Assembly (NCBI GenBank): GCA_022655215.1
Contig: JALCUE010000001.1
Coordinates: 868,001-932,000 of the forward strand
Length of the DNA: 64,000 bases
Reading direction: 5' to 3'
Source of the DNA: Atopobiaceae bacterium
GTDB lineage: Bacteria > Actinomycetota > Coriobacteriia > Coriobacteriales > Atopobiaceae
The notes below the pieces were generated by a model. The model was not told the origin of the DNA. It saw only the letters and a list, made by a program, of their open reading frames with translations, and did not search any database. Position 1 is the first letter of the stretch, and every line of letters starts with the position of its first letter. Position numbers and translations under genes: made by a program. Positions 10,069 to 19,000 of this stretch are shown piece after piece.

Positions 10069-10980
10069 ATGGGACTTGCCTATGAGGTGGCGTCGACGCC
10101 GCTGGTCTACGCGATGCCAGCCTACTATGACCGTCATCGGCCCGAACGCGACCACGGCCCCGTGTCCATCCCGTTCGGGACCGACCGGCTCCAGCGATGC
10201 CTCCTGTGGGAGCCCGCGCACGTGACCCACGACACGGTGGTCATGTGGTTCCACGGAGGCGGATACTTCGTGGGCACGCCCGAGAGCATGTCTGACGCGG
10301 CGAACGTCTACAACTCGCAGGGCTATCGCTTCGTCTCGGTCGGCTTCCGCCTCATGCCCTGGCACCGCTTCCCCGCCCAGGTGGACGATGCCTTCAGGGG
10401 CGTGAGGGCGGCCATGTCGTGGATGCGTTCCCATGGGAGGCCCTGCGACGGGGTGGTGGTGGGCGGCAGCTCGGCCGGCGGGTTCAGCGCCGCCATCGTC
10501 GCCTACGGCGCCGACCTCCAGGATCGATACGACCTGGAGGGCGACGCCATCGCGGGCTACGTCTCGTGCGCCGCGGTGCTCGACGCCGACGACTTCTTCG
10601 TGAGACCCATGCCCGAGGGTATGGCGGGGGCCGCCTGCACGCGCGCCCTTCTCGACATCGACGGCATGGAGCCCGAGAGTCGCGAGGCCATGCATGAGGC
10701 GCTCCTGCCCTACTCCCCCATCGCCCTGCTCGACGGCCGCAGACGCGTGCCCTACTTCGGCATACACGGCATGGCCGACACGGCGAGTCCCTATGCGAGC
10801 GAGTTCGCGTTCGCGAGGAGGCTCGCACGTGTGGCCGGGACGGGGGCCGCCACGCTCTGCACCATCGACGACGACAGCTGGCAGCACATGACGACCACCG
10901 TGACCATGCACAAGCGTCGAGTGGAGACGGACCCTGTGCTCTCGGCCCTCTTCGGATGGCTGAACGGGAGGGAAGGGTAA
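10069..10980 (+). CDS. Alpha/beta hydrolase, HSL-type esterase/lipase
   Basis: 303 residues. The oxyanion-hole motif HGGGY (near residue 63) and nucleophile elbow GSSAG (near residue 138) define the hormone-sensitive-lipase branch of the alpha/beta hydrolase fold, which hydrolyses short acyl esters. A later acid/His pair is likely in the C-terminal FGIHGMADTASPY and DSWQHM segments. No signal peptide, so probably cytoplasmic. GGGAGG precedes the ATG. Its substrate cannot be read from context. Confidence 0.85.
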   Translation: MGLAYEVASTPLVYAMPAYYDRHRPERDHGPVSIPFGTDRLQRCLLWEPAHVTHDTVVMWFHGGGYFVGTPESMSDAANVYNSQGYRFVSVGFRLMPWHRFPAQVDDAFRGVRAAMSWMRSHGRPCDGVVVGGSSAGGFSAAIVAYGADLQDRYDLEGDAIAGYVSCAAVLDADDFFVRPMPEGMAGAACTRALLDIDGMEPESREAMHEALLPYSPIALLDGRRRVPYFGIHGMADTASPYASEFAFARRLARVAGTGAATLCTIDDDSWQHMTTTVTMHKRRVETDPVLSALFGWLNGREG

Positions 10981-11077
10981 TTTCCGTCAGCCCGTTCGCC
11001 TATGATTGTCCCAATCGATTCTGATCCGCGCCGACCTTGGTCCGCGGATGCGACGGAGGCACGTGCGAGGAGGGGTC

Positions 11078-11443
11078 ATGTCATTCATAGGGAACGTCAT
11101 CTGGTTCTTGTTCGCCGGGCTTTGGCAGGCGCTCGCCTGGGCGTTCGTGGGGGCGCTGTGGTGCATCACCGTGGTGGGGATTCCCGTGGGTCTCCAGTGC
11201 TTCAAGATGGCGGGGCTGTCCTGCATGCCCTTCGGCCGCCAGGTGGTCTATGGCGGCGGCTTGGGCTCCACCGTGGTGAACGTGCTCTGGATCGTGTTCG
11301 GTGGCGCCGAGCTCGCCCTCGCGTTCTGCGTGAACGGTGCCCTGCTCTGCATCACCGTGGTGGGCATCCCCTTCGGCCTGCAGTGCTTCAAGCAGGCGAA
11401 GCTCGCGCTCATGCCCATCGGTGCCGCGGTCGTGGCGGCGTAG
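11078..11443 (+). CDS. YccF-family inner membrane protein with an internal duplication
   Basis: 121 residues, nearly all hydrophobic. Two copies of the YccF signature occur: CITVVGIPVGLQCFKMA near residue 28 and CITVVGIPFGLQCFKQA near residue 90, showing that the protein is an internal tandem duplication. About four membrane segments are expected. GAGGAGGGG precedes the ATG. The polymerase gene begins one base after its TAG, so the two are probably translated from one message. Function of YccF proteins is not established. Confidence 0.82.
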   Translation: MSFIGNVIWFLFAGLWQALAWAFVGALWCITVVGIPVGLQCFKMAGLSCMPFGRQVVYGGGLGSTVVNVLWIVFGGAELALAFCVNGALLCITVVGIPFGLQCFKQAKLALMPIGAAVVAA

Positions 11444-11444
11444 G

Positions 11445-12719
11445 TTGGACGACGAGGGACACACCTACCTCTGCATCGACCTCAAGAGCTTCTACGCATC
11501 CGTCGAGTGCGTGGCCCGCGGGCTCGATCCCTTCACCACGAACCTCGTGGTGGCGGACCCTACACGCACCGAGAAGACGATCTGCCTCGCCATAACGCCG
11601 GCCATGAAGGCCCTGGGCATCCGCAACCGCTGCCGCGTGTTCGAGATCCCCGACGGCGTCGACTACATCATGGCCCAGCCGCGCATGCGCCGCTACATGG
11701 AGGTCTCCGCGGACATATACTCGATCTACCTGCGCTACATCTCACCTGACGACATACACGTCTACTCGATCGACGAGTGCTTCATCGACGCGACGCCCTA
11801 TCTCACCCTCTACGAAACGACCCCGCGCGAGCTCGCCCAGACGCTCATGGACGCGGTCCTCGCCGAGACGGGCATCTGCGCCACCGCGGGCATAGGCACG
11901 AACCTGTTCCTGACGAAGGTCGCGCTGGACGTCACCGCCAAGCATGTGCCCGACCACATCGGCTACCTCGACCGCGGGACCTTCGAGGCGACCATCCAGC
12001 ACCACCGTCCCATCACCGACATCTGGAACGTGGGGCCCGGCATGGCGCGGAGGCTCGAGCGCTACGGCGTGCGTGACCTCGCGGGCGTCTGTCGCATGGA
12101 CCCGGAGCTCCTCTACCGTGAGTTCGGCACGAACGCGGAGTACCTCATCGACCATGCCCGCGGGATCGAGCCTTGCACCATCGCCGACATCCATGCGTAC
12201 CGACCTGGAGCGCGCTCCCTCATGAACGGCCAGGTGCTCGCCTGCGACTACACGTATGACGACGCCATCGTGGTCCTCAAGGAGATGGTCGACCAGCTCT
12301 GTCTCGACCTGGTGGAGAAGGGTCTCGTCACGAGCTCCATCTCCCTGTACGTGGGATATGCGAAGGAGAGGGGCTCGACCGAGGTGCCGCACACCGGTGC
12401 CACGCGGCGGCAGAGCGGTCGCACCAACAGCCACGCGAAGCTGCTGGAGAGGTTCCTCACCCTCTGGGACGAGACCACCAGACACGACACGGCCATACGT
12501 CGCATCAACATCGGCGTCGGTGAGCTCATGCCCGAGGAGTTCGCGACGACGGACCTCTTCGACGACGTGGAGGCCGACGAGCGCGAGCACAGGCTCCAGG
12601 AGGCGGTCATCGCCGTGAAGGGCCGCTTCGGCAAGAACGCCCTCCTCCGTGGGATGAGCCTCACCGAGCATGCGACCGCCCGCGAGAGGAACGACCAGGT
12701 CGGAGGCCACCATGGCTGA
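11445..12719 (+). CDS. Y-family DNA polymerase (DinB/UmuC type), TTG start
   Basis: 424 residues. Error-prone translesion polymerase. The palm motif IDLKSFYASVE lies at residues 9-19, and the catalytic YSIDECFID (Asp-Glu pair) near residue 108. A helix-hairpin-helix-like TDIWNVGPGMARRLERYGV and a C-terminal little-finger region follow. The first in-frame codon after the preceding stop that could serve as a start is TTG 11445; every downstream ATG would remove the first catalytic Asp. The stop overlaps the start of the YolD-like gene. The tandem pairing matches Bacillus YqjW-YqjX and UvrX-YolD pairs, so SOS or damage-linked function is inferred; I see no convincing LexA box. Confidence 0.9.
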   Translation: MDDEGHTYLCIDLKSFYASVECVARGLDPFTTNLVVADPTRTEKTICLAITPAMKALGIRNRCRVFEIPDGVDYIMAQPRMRRYMEVSADIYSIYLRYISPDDIHVYSIDECFIDATPYLTLYETTPRELAQTLMDAVLAETGICATAGIGTNLFLTKVALDVTAKHVPDHIGYLDRGTFEATIQHHRPITDIWNVGPGMARRLERYGVRDLAGVCRMDPELLYREFGTNAEYLIDHARGIEPCTIADIHAYRPGARSLMNGQVLACDYTYDDAIVVLKEMVDQLCLDLVEKGLVTSSISLYVGYAKERGSTEVPHTGATRRQSGRTNSHAKLLERFLTLWDETTRHDTAIRRINIGVGELMPEEFATTDLFDDVEADEREHRLQEAVIAVKGRFGKNALLRGMSLTEHATARERNDQVGGHHG

Positions 12720-13065
12720 GAGGGACCCCTTCCGGGCAATGGCGGGCTCCAGACGTGCCTCACGGGTCGACCGGGCGGCGCAGTTCATGCCGTTCGCGGC
12801 GCTGCGCGGCTACTACGACCTCTGTCGGGAAAGGGAGCGCGTGGTCGAGCCCAAGCACGAGCTCACGGAGGAGGAGGCGGAGGCCCTCTCGGCGAGCCTC
12901 TCCCACCTGCGCCGCCGGGAGATGGCGAGCGTCACATATTACGAGGGCGATGGCTACGTCACCGTGCGCGGCATGGTGAGCGACATCGACGAGGCGGGTC
13001 GCGTCCTCACCATCGTGCGGACCCACATCCCCCTCGACGACATCCTGAGGATCGAGCTGGGATAG
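12712..13065 (+). CDS. YolD-like family protein, polymerase partner
   Basis: 117 residues, starting inside the 3' end of the Y-family polymerase gene, with GGAGG four bases before ATG. It shows the YolD-like layout: RAAQFMPFAALRGYYDLCRE near residue 22, a helical LTEEEAEALSASLSHL, then a small beta domain with VTYYEGDGYVTVRGMVSDID and a terminal IPLDDILRIE. YolD-like proteins regularly sit beside Y-family polymerases of Firmicutes and have been proposed to be UmuD-like. Role inferred from gene pairing. Confidence 0.85.
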   Translation: MAERDPFRAMAGSRRASRVDRAAQFMPFAALRGYYDLCRERERVVEPKHELTEEEAEALSASLSHLRRREMASVTYYEGDGYVTVRGMVSDIDEAGRVLTIVRTHIPLDDILRIELG

Positions 13066-13067
13066 AA

Positions 13068-13097
13068 GCGGGCCCCACACTCACGCGCGGAGCCCGC
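13068..13097. terminator. Weak hairpin between the YolD gene and the alcohol dehydrogenase gene
   Basis: GCGGGC pairs with GCCCGC across an 18-nt loop, just after the YolD-like stop and between convergent genes. Short stem and no T run, so only a candidate. Confidence 0.35.
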
Positions 13098-13152
13098 CAT
13101 CCGATCATTCGAACCTATCGGCCATTCGGCCGTCAGACCCTTAGGCTAAGGC

Positions 13153-14208
13153 CTAGTGCTCGATGTAGACGATCGGCTTCACGAGGTCGCGGGGCTTGTC
13201 GTTCATGGCCCAGAACGCGTCCTCGATCTTGTCGAACCCGTCGTACTTGTAGTTCAGCAGCTTGCCTGGGTGCACGCGATCGTTCTGGATGAGCTTGAGC
13301 ATCTGGCCGATGCGATAGGCGCCACCAGGGCAGAAGCCGTTCTTGACGGTGACGTCGGACTCGCCCAGCCCCCACAGAGGCATGGGGATGTCATAGTGCT
13401 CCGTGGGCGCGATGCACGCGATGGTGGAGACGTTGCCGTTGCAACGCACCAGCTGGAGGGCCTGGTTCATGCAGGCGGTGTCATGGATGGCGATGACGGC
13501 GCGGTCGACCTGGCCGGAGTTCGCGTCGAGGATCTGCTGGACGGTGTCACCATCCTTGTACGAGATGATGTCGGTGGCGCCGTACTCCTTCGCGAGTGCC
13601 ACGCAGTTGGGTCGCGTGCCGATCGCGAAGATGCGGCCGGCACCGCGGAGCGTCGCCCCCGCGATGGCCATGAGTCCCACGGGGCCGATGCCGAACACGA
13701 CGACGGTGTCCCCGAACTGGACGTTGGCATTGTCAGCCGCATAGAAGCCGGTCGACATCATGTCGACGGTCATGAGCGCGTCCTCGACCGACATGTCCTC
13801 GGGCATATGGACGAGGTTGGCGTTGGCGTTGTTGACCTTGTAATGCTCGGCGAAGACGCCGTCATGGGAGATCATGAACTTGAAGCTCTTGATCCAACCG
13901 GAGTCATGGGCGTTGTTGATGCCGCGCTCCTGAAGGGCCGGCTCCTCCCAATCAGGGGTCGAGCAGGGGACCACCACGCGGTCGCCAGGCTTGAAGCGGG
14001 TCACGAGCTCTCCCACTTCCTCGACCACGCCGAGAGACTCGTGCCCGAGGATGACGCCAGGCAGGTCGAGGTCGTTGATGATGGAGGTGTCGCTGGAGCA
14101 AGGCGCCACCGCGGTGGGGCGGATGATGGCATCCATGGGTCCGCAGACGGGGGCCTCCTTCTCGATCCAGCCGGCCTTGCCCTTCGAGAGCATCGCGAAC
14201 CCCTTCAT
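13153..14208 (-). CDS. NADP(H)-dependent zinc secondary alcohol dehydrogenase
   Basis: 351 residues, resembling the clostridial/Thermoanaerobacter isopropanol dehydrogenases from its first residues (MKGFAML). Zinc ligands are visible as Cys37 (APCSSD), His56 (GHES) and the Asp of TVDMMSTG near residue 149. The Rossmann motif is GIGPVG. The segment after strand 2, GTRP with Arg near 200 and the later SYKDG Tyr, matches the residues that bind the 2'-phosphate of NADP in the T. brockii enzyme, so NADP preference is inferred. It interconverts ketones or aldehydes and alcohols, plausibly as a redox sink in fermentation. The NifX-like gene lies upstream on the same strand. Confidence 0.9.
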   Translation of the reverse strand: MKGFAMLSKGKAGWIEKEAPVCGPMDAIIRPTAVAPCSSDTSIINDLDLPGVILGHESLGVVEEVGELVTRFKPGDRVVVPCSTPDWEEPALQERGINNAHDSGWIKSFKFMISHDGVFAEHYKVNNANANLVHMPEDMSVEDALMTVDMMSTGFYAADNANVQFGDTVVVFGIGPVGLMAIAGATLRGAGRIFAIGTRPNCVALAKEYGATDIISYKDGDTVQQILDANSGQVDRAVIAIHDTACMNQALQLVRCNGNVSTIACIAPTEHYDIPMPLWGLGESDVTVKNGFCPGGAYRIGQMLKLIQNDRVHPGKLLNYKYDGFDKIEDAFWAMNDKPRDLVKPIVYIEH

Positions 14209-14332
14209 GAGAGCCCCTTTCGTCGTCGACGCGGCGGGAGCGGGAGGCTCCGGCCATCGGTCTTCGAGTATAGGGACGCAGGGGGCAAGCGGGCCTTCAG
14301 GTCAAGCGAGCGGTCGATCCCCTACGTCAGCG

Positions 14333-14695
14333 TCAGTGGGCGCAGACGGCATCCGAGTCCATACGAGGGACCTTGCCGGCGATGAGCTTGGCCACGACGT
14401 CGCCCACGGTGGAAGCCGTCGCATCGGCGAGGACGGCGATACCTCCCTGGGTGAAGCGCATGAAGGGAGGACGTCCCATGCCGACGACGACGATCGCGTC
14501 GAGGTCGAGCCCGAGCGCGAAGTCGATCACCCCGCCACAGCCCACGGCGTCATGGTCGACGTTCGCCACCGTCTCCACGGAGGTTACGGCGCCGTCCTCG
14601 ACGGTGACGATGGTGAAGAAGGGCGTATGGCCGAAATGGCCCGAGCGCGGGCTGTCGAGCCCCGCATCTGTCTCGCTGGGAATGGCGACTCTCAT
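14333..14695 (-). CDS. NifX/NifB C-terminal-type (dinitrogenase FeMo-cofactor family) small protein
   Basis: 120 residues. The whole protein is one cluster-carrier fold: MRVAIPSETDAGLDSPRSGH at the N-terminus, VDHDAVGCGGVIDFAL in the middle, and VVGMGRPPFMRF. Such stand-alone proteins occur widely in anaerobes that do not fix nitrogen and are thought to bind iron-sulfur or molybdenum clusters. No nif genes are present. ATG 14695 is favoured by GAGAGGAT upstream. A terminal DAVCAH could add a metal ligand. Its partner is unknown. Confidence 0.82.
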   Translation of the reverse strand: MRVAIPSETDAGLDSPRSGHFGHTPFFTIVTVEDGAVTSVETVANVDHDAVGCGGVIDFALGLDLDAIVVVGMGRPPFMRFTQGGIAVLADATASTVGDVVAKLIAGKVPRMDSDAVCAH

Positions 14696-14768
14696 GCGGA
14701 TCCTCTCGTCTGAGGTGATGTCCATCGGGTGACGCCATTGTCGCACGGTTCAAGCATCCGGCCTGACG

Positions 14769-15716
14769 TCACTGCAGATGCTTGATCGACGTGGAGAGCG
14801 CGCGGATGCCGAGACCGTCCATCACCATCAGGCACACGGGGAACATGGCGTCACCGTTTCGGCCCATCTGGAGGAATCCCAGGACCGAGGACGCGAAGAA
14901 GACCATGAGGGCGATGAGCACGCCGCGGGCGATCCTGTAGGGGAGTCTGCGCTTGCGGCGGTCGGCCTCGACCACGTCGGCGGGCAGCGAGTCCATGAGC
15001 ATGTGAAGGTTCTTGTCGGCCACGTCGACGTCGGCCACGTCCTGCGTGACGGCATCAAGGTTCGCCTTCGCCTCCAGCATGGCGCCCTTGTCCTCGATCG
15101 CGGCCTTTATCTTGGGGTCGCACGCCTCCGAGCGCTTCTGGCAGCTGACCTTGCGTTCCTCGTAACTCTGGCCGTATGACATCACGTCCTTGGCAAACGC
15201 GAAGGCCTTCATCGCCGAGTCGGGAGCGATGTCGACGGACGCGCCCCCCTTCGATGAGTTGATGACGAGTCGCATCTGACGCGTGTCGATACTCTCCGTG
15301 TGTGTGCTCTTGTCGTTCCTCAGTCCTCCGACGAACATACCGAGGTCCCCCGCGACCATGTGACCGACGATCGCGCCGACCGGGCTCACGCGGATGCCTC
15401 CCGTGGTCACCTCTCTCGAATAGACGCCGCCACTCGACTCGAGGTGAGCCGTGATGTCCGCCGAGAGCGGGATGGACACTCCCCCGCACTCGACGTGATC
15501 GCCGAAGAGAGTGGCGGACGGACCGATGCTGTTGACCTGCCTCGTCATCTCGTTCTCGGCATTGTTCTTCGGGGCGGTGGCGGCGTCGATGCCGTGCTCG
15601 TAGTCCCTGCAGGCGTTCTGGTAGCCGGCCTTCGCCTGGTTGACGTCGGCAGTGTGCTTCTTCTTCGCGGCCTTGAGGATCTTCCGTGCCTCCTCGAGAC
15701 GCTCGTTGTCAGTCAT
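14769..15716 (-). CDS. Hypothetical protein: coiled-coil N-terminus, C-terminal membrane anchor
   Basis: 315 residues, not recognised. Residues 1-60 are charged and helical (EARKILKAAKKKHTADVNQA), and the middle has a glycine-rich beta region (GGVSIPLSADITAHLE; VGAIVGHMVAGDLGMFVGGL). A second helical stretch with two Cys follows near residues 195-205 (SCQKRSEAC). Two hydrophobic segments lie near residues 265-300 (ARGVLIALMVFFASSVLGF and MFPVCLMVMDGL). This suggests a cytoplasmic domain tethered to the membrane by its C-terminus. The ribosome binding site is weak. It does not form an obvious operon with either neighbour. Confidence 0.7.
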   Translation of the reverse strand: MTDNERLEEARKILKAAKKKHTADVNQAKAGYQNACRDYEHGIDAATAPKNNAENEMTRQVNSIGPSATLFGDHVECGGVSIPLSADITAHLESSGGVYSREVTTGGIRVSPVGAIVGHMVAGDLGMFVGGLRNDKSTHTESIDTRQMRLVINSSKGGASVDIAPDSAMKAFAFAKDVMSYGQSYEERKVSCQKRSEACDPKIKAAIEDKGAMLEAKANLDAVTQDVADVDVADKNLHMLMDSLPADVVEADRRKRRLPYRIARGVLIALMVFFASSVLGFLQMGRNGDAMFPVCLMVMDGLGIRALSTSIKHLQ

Positions 15717-16015
15717 GCGGCCCAGTCCAATCCGGTCATGTCGTCCGCAGCGTGTCTTCGCGCGCCTTCACGCCAAGGATACTATCGCCGAAGGCGGACA
15801 AGAATCCCACGAGCCTTGGGGTCTCGGGAGCGTTCCGGAACACGATCTTGGTCGTCCGGGGATCGCTCGTACACACGCGGGTCATCTCGCCCGTCTGGCG
15901 TCAAATCAGCTGAGTGCCGCGATACAACAGCCATCATGTTGATAGCATCTGGGACAACTGGGATGGCGTCTGGGGAAGTCAGGACTCCGCGACGGGCAAT
16001 GAGGGGATGACGAGC
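15717..16015. other. Intergenic region between divergent orphan and protease genes
   Basis: About 300 bp separating two diverging genes; it must contain both promoters. The downstream part is AT-richer. I see no hairpin, riboswitch or convincing -35/-10 pair. An open frame reaching into it from the protease gene has no coding character. Confidence 0.6.
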
Positions 16016-19000
16016 ATGCATCGCAGACCGCCGAAGGCGCTCTTCACCCGAAGCACCCAGGGACTCCGGTGCGCCCGACCTCTCCAACGTCTGTCGGCCT
16101 TCGCCCTTGCGTTGCTCGTGGCAATCGCATGCCCGTTCGCCCGTCCGGCCAGCATCCAGGCGGAGACGAGTCCGAGCTCCTCTCAGGGACGCGCCATCGT
16201 GTGCATCTCCGCGAGCGACGCCACGGACTCCGGCCTGTCGGTCCAGTCCGACGACGGATCCACGTGGGAGCACCTCATGGACGTCTCCATGGCGGACGCC
16301 ACCGAGCAGGACGGCTCGGACGAGGAAGACCTCTCGGCACAGGCCACGGGAGGGGTCGGCAAGGAGCTCGTCCTGGTGACCTCGGACACCCTCTCCACTG
16401 ACGAGCTCGTGGCCTCGCTCCAGGCCCGCGACGATGTCCTGTTCGCCGAGCCGGACGAGGTCGTCTCCGTCACGTCGGACGATGCGACGTCAGGCGCCGA
16501 TGCCCTGCGTTCGGCAGCCTCGCCCTCGCCGGCGAGCTATGAGCGGTTCCAGTGGGGCCTCGAGAACGATGGCAGCGTGGCCGGGGGCACGGCAGGTTAC
16601 GACATCGGTGACACGCAAGGCCTCTCCGGCTCATCCGACGTCGTCATCGCCGTGGTCGATTCGGGCGTCGACTACACCCTTCCCTCGCTCTCCTCCCGCA
16701 TGATCGACCTGTCGGACTCCCGCTATGGAACGCTCATGGCCGACACCGGCTGCGGCAGGCACGGATTCAACTCGAACCGCATGGACGAGACCGTCTATGA
16801 CCCGACGGACGTCATGGACACGTTCGGCCATGGCACGCATATGGCAGGGATCATCGGCGCCGACGGCACCACTGGAGCCACGGCAGGCGTCATGGACGAC
16901 GTGACGATCCTCCCCGTCCGGGCGGTGGGATCCACCGGTTCCGGCTACGACTCCGACTGCATCCGGGCCTTGGCCTGGATGGCTGTCGCGAACGAGGACT
17001 ATGGCGTCGGCATCCGTGCGGCGAACTATTCGATAAACAGCGACATCGGGACGAAGTCGATGACGCTGGCATTCGAGGCCGTTCAGGACGCGGGGATCAC
17101 GATGGTGGCGTCGTCGGGGAACAACGGCATGAACATAGACGCCTTCGAGAACAGCGCCTCCGTGAGCCGCACCGGGACCCAGATCGTCGTCGATGCCATG
17201 GACGCCAAGGGTGCGAGCACCTCGTTCACCAACTATGGTTGGACCACCGACATATTCGCGCCTGGTGACACGATCCTCTCGACCACATGCTCGTCGAAGG
17301 CGAGGTTCGACGCCTTCGAGGCCATGGCGGACGGGGCCGCCGTGGCATATGAGGGGTTCGAGGACGCGGGGACGGCGGACGCGGCCGAGCCGAGCACGGA
17401 CGCTAGGCTCACGTTCCACTATCTGGACGCCACCAAGGCAGACGACCTCGGCGATCGCGTCGCCACATCAAGCGACCACCCCTTCCTCGGAAGCCGCAGC
17501 CTCGAGGTCTCGGTTCCCGCGGATGGGAGCGTCACGCTCATATCCGAGCCGATCTCGCTGACGGACATCGGGGACCTCTCCGATACCTATGTGAACCTCG
17601 TCGCCTGGACCAGCCCCTCCTATGAGAGCAGCGTGACCATCGATCTCCGCACCACGGATGGGTTCACAAGCGACTTCCTCTCCATAGAGGACGCTAACGA
17701 CTCATGGACCAGCATCGACGGCACCATGGACCATCCCCTCTCCAACATCGCCTCGAAGCTGGGCAAGACCCTCGACACCGACCGCTTCCAGATCAAGATG
17801 GCCATCAAGGCGAGCAGTGCGAGCACGGTGGCGATCGACTCCGTCGGCGTGGGACACGGTCTTCGCACATATGAACTCATGAGCGGGACGTCGATGGCGA
17901 CGCCCATGGTGACCGGAGTCGTCGGGCTGATGAGCGCGAGGTATCCTGACGAGTGCTCGGCGAAGGTCTCGGCTCGCGTCGTGGGAGGGGCCGTGGACAA
18001 GGACTCCTATGCGGACCTCTGCAGCACCGGTGGTCGCGTCAATGTCGACAAGTCGGCAAGCGACCCCGATCCCGTCATCCAGGAGTCATCGTTCTCGGGA
18101 CGCATGCTCACACTCGAAGGATGGTTCCTGGGCGAGGACCAGGGCGGCGTGACCGTGGATGGCCAGGACGCGACGGTCCTGTCGTGGCAGGCGGACGTGG
18201 GCAATGACCGCGGCAAGGTCACGGTACGCGTGCCGGATGGAGTCGAGGGAAGCCAGACGATCGTCATCACCCGCGCGTCCGACGGGGCCTACGGCCGCAG
18301 GAAGGCGGATGTGGGCGAGACGCTCACGGACTTCGACGACCTCTCCGTTCCCACGGGCCATGACTATCTCGGCTCCGAGAAAGCCCTCATGAGCGAGATC
18401 GACGGCTCGATCTACCTGCTCACCTCGGGCGTCAGCGAGGACCCCGCGAACCTGACGGGCATCGTCTCGCTCTGGCGCTACGACATCGAGTCAGGCGGCT
18501 GGGAGTGGCTCTCCTCCCCTCCCGCCGAGATGACCGAGACGTCCACCCTCACATCCATGGAGAGCCTCGACGGCAGGCTCTACCTCCTGAGCGAGCAGGA
18601 CGGCACGGACGACAAGGGCAACACGGTGCATGCGGGCCAGCTCGTGTCGTACGACCCCGCCAAGGACGAGTGGACGAGGCTGGATGAGATGGGCGACCTT
18701 CCCGGCAAGGGGACGCTCTGCGCCTTCAAGGGCGAGCTCCTGGAGATAGGCGGCTCGTATTCGGAGACCACCAGCGACGAGATATGCGTCATCGACACGA
18801 CAACCGGCGAGAGGTCAGAGCCCATCGCGCATCTGGACGTGGCCGTCACGACCCCGCACAAGGCCGTCGCCTGTGGGGACGCGATCGCCATCCTCAACGG
18901 CGACCCGTCGAAGGCCATCGTCATCACCGACCTCACGAGCACCAGCTATGTGGCGCTGCCCGCGCACGACAGCCCCCAGTCATACGACTTCGCATTGGCC

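Noticed and set aside
14333-14695. Nitrogen fixation locus
   Set aside because: The NifX-like protein is alone; no nitrogenase or other nif gene is present, and such proteins are common in non-fixing anaerobes.
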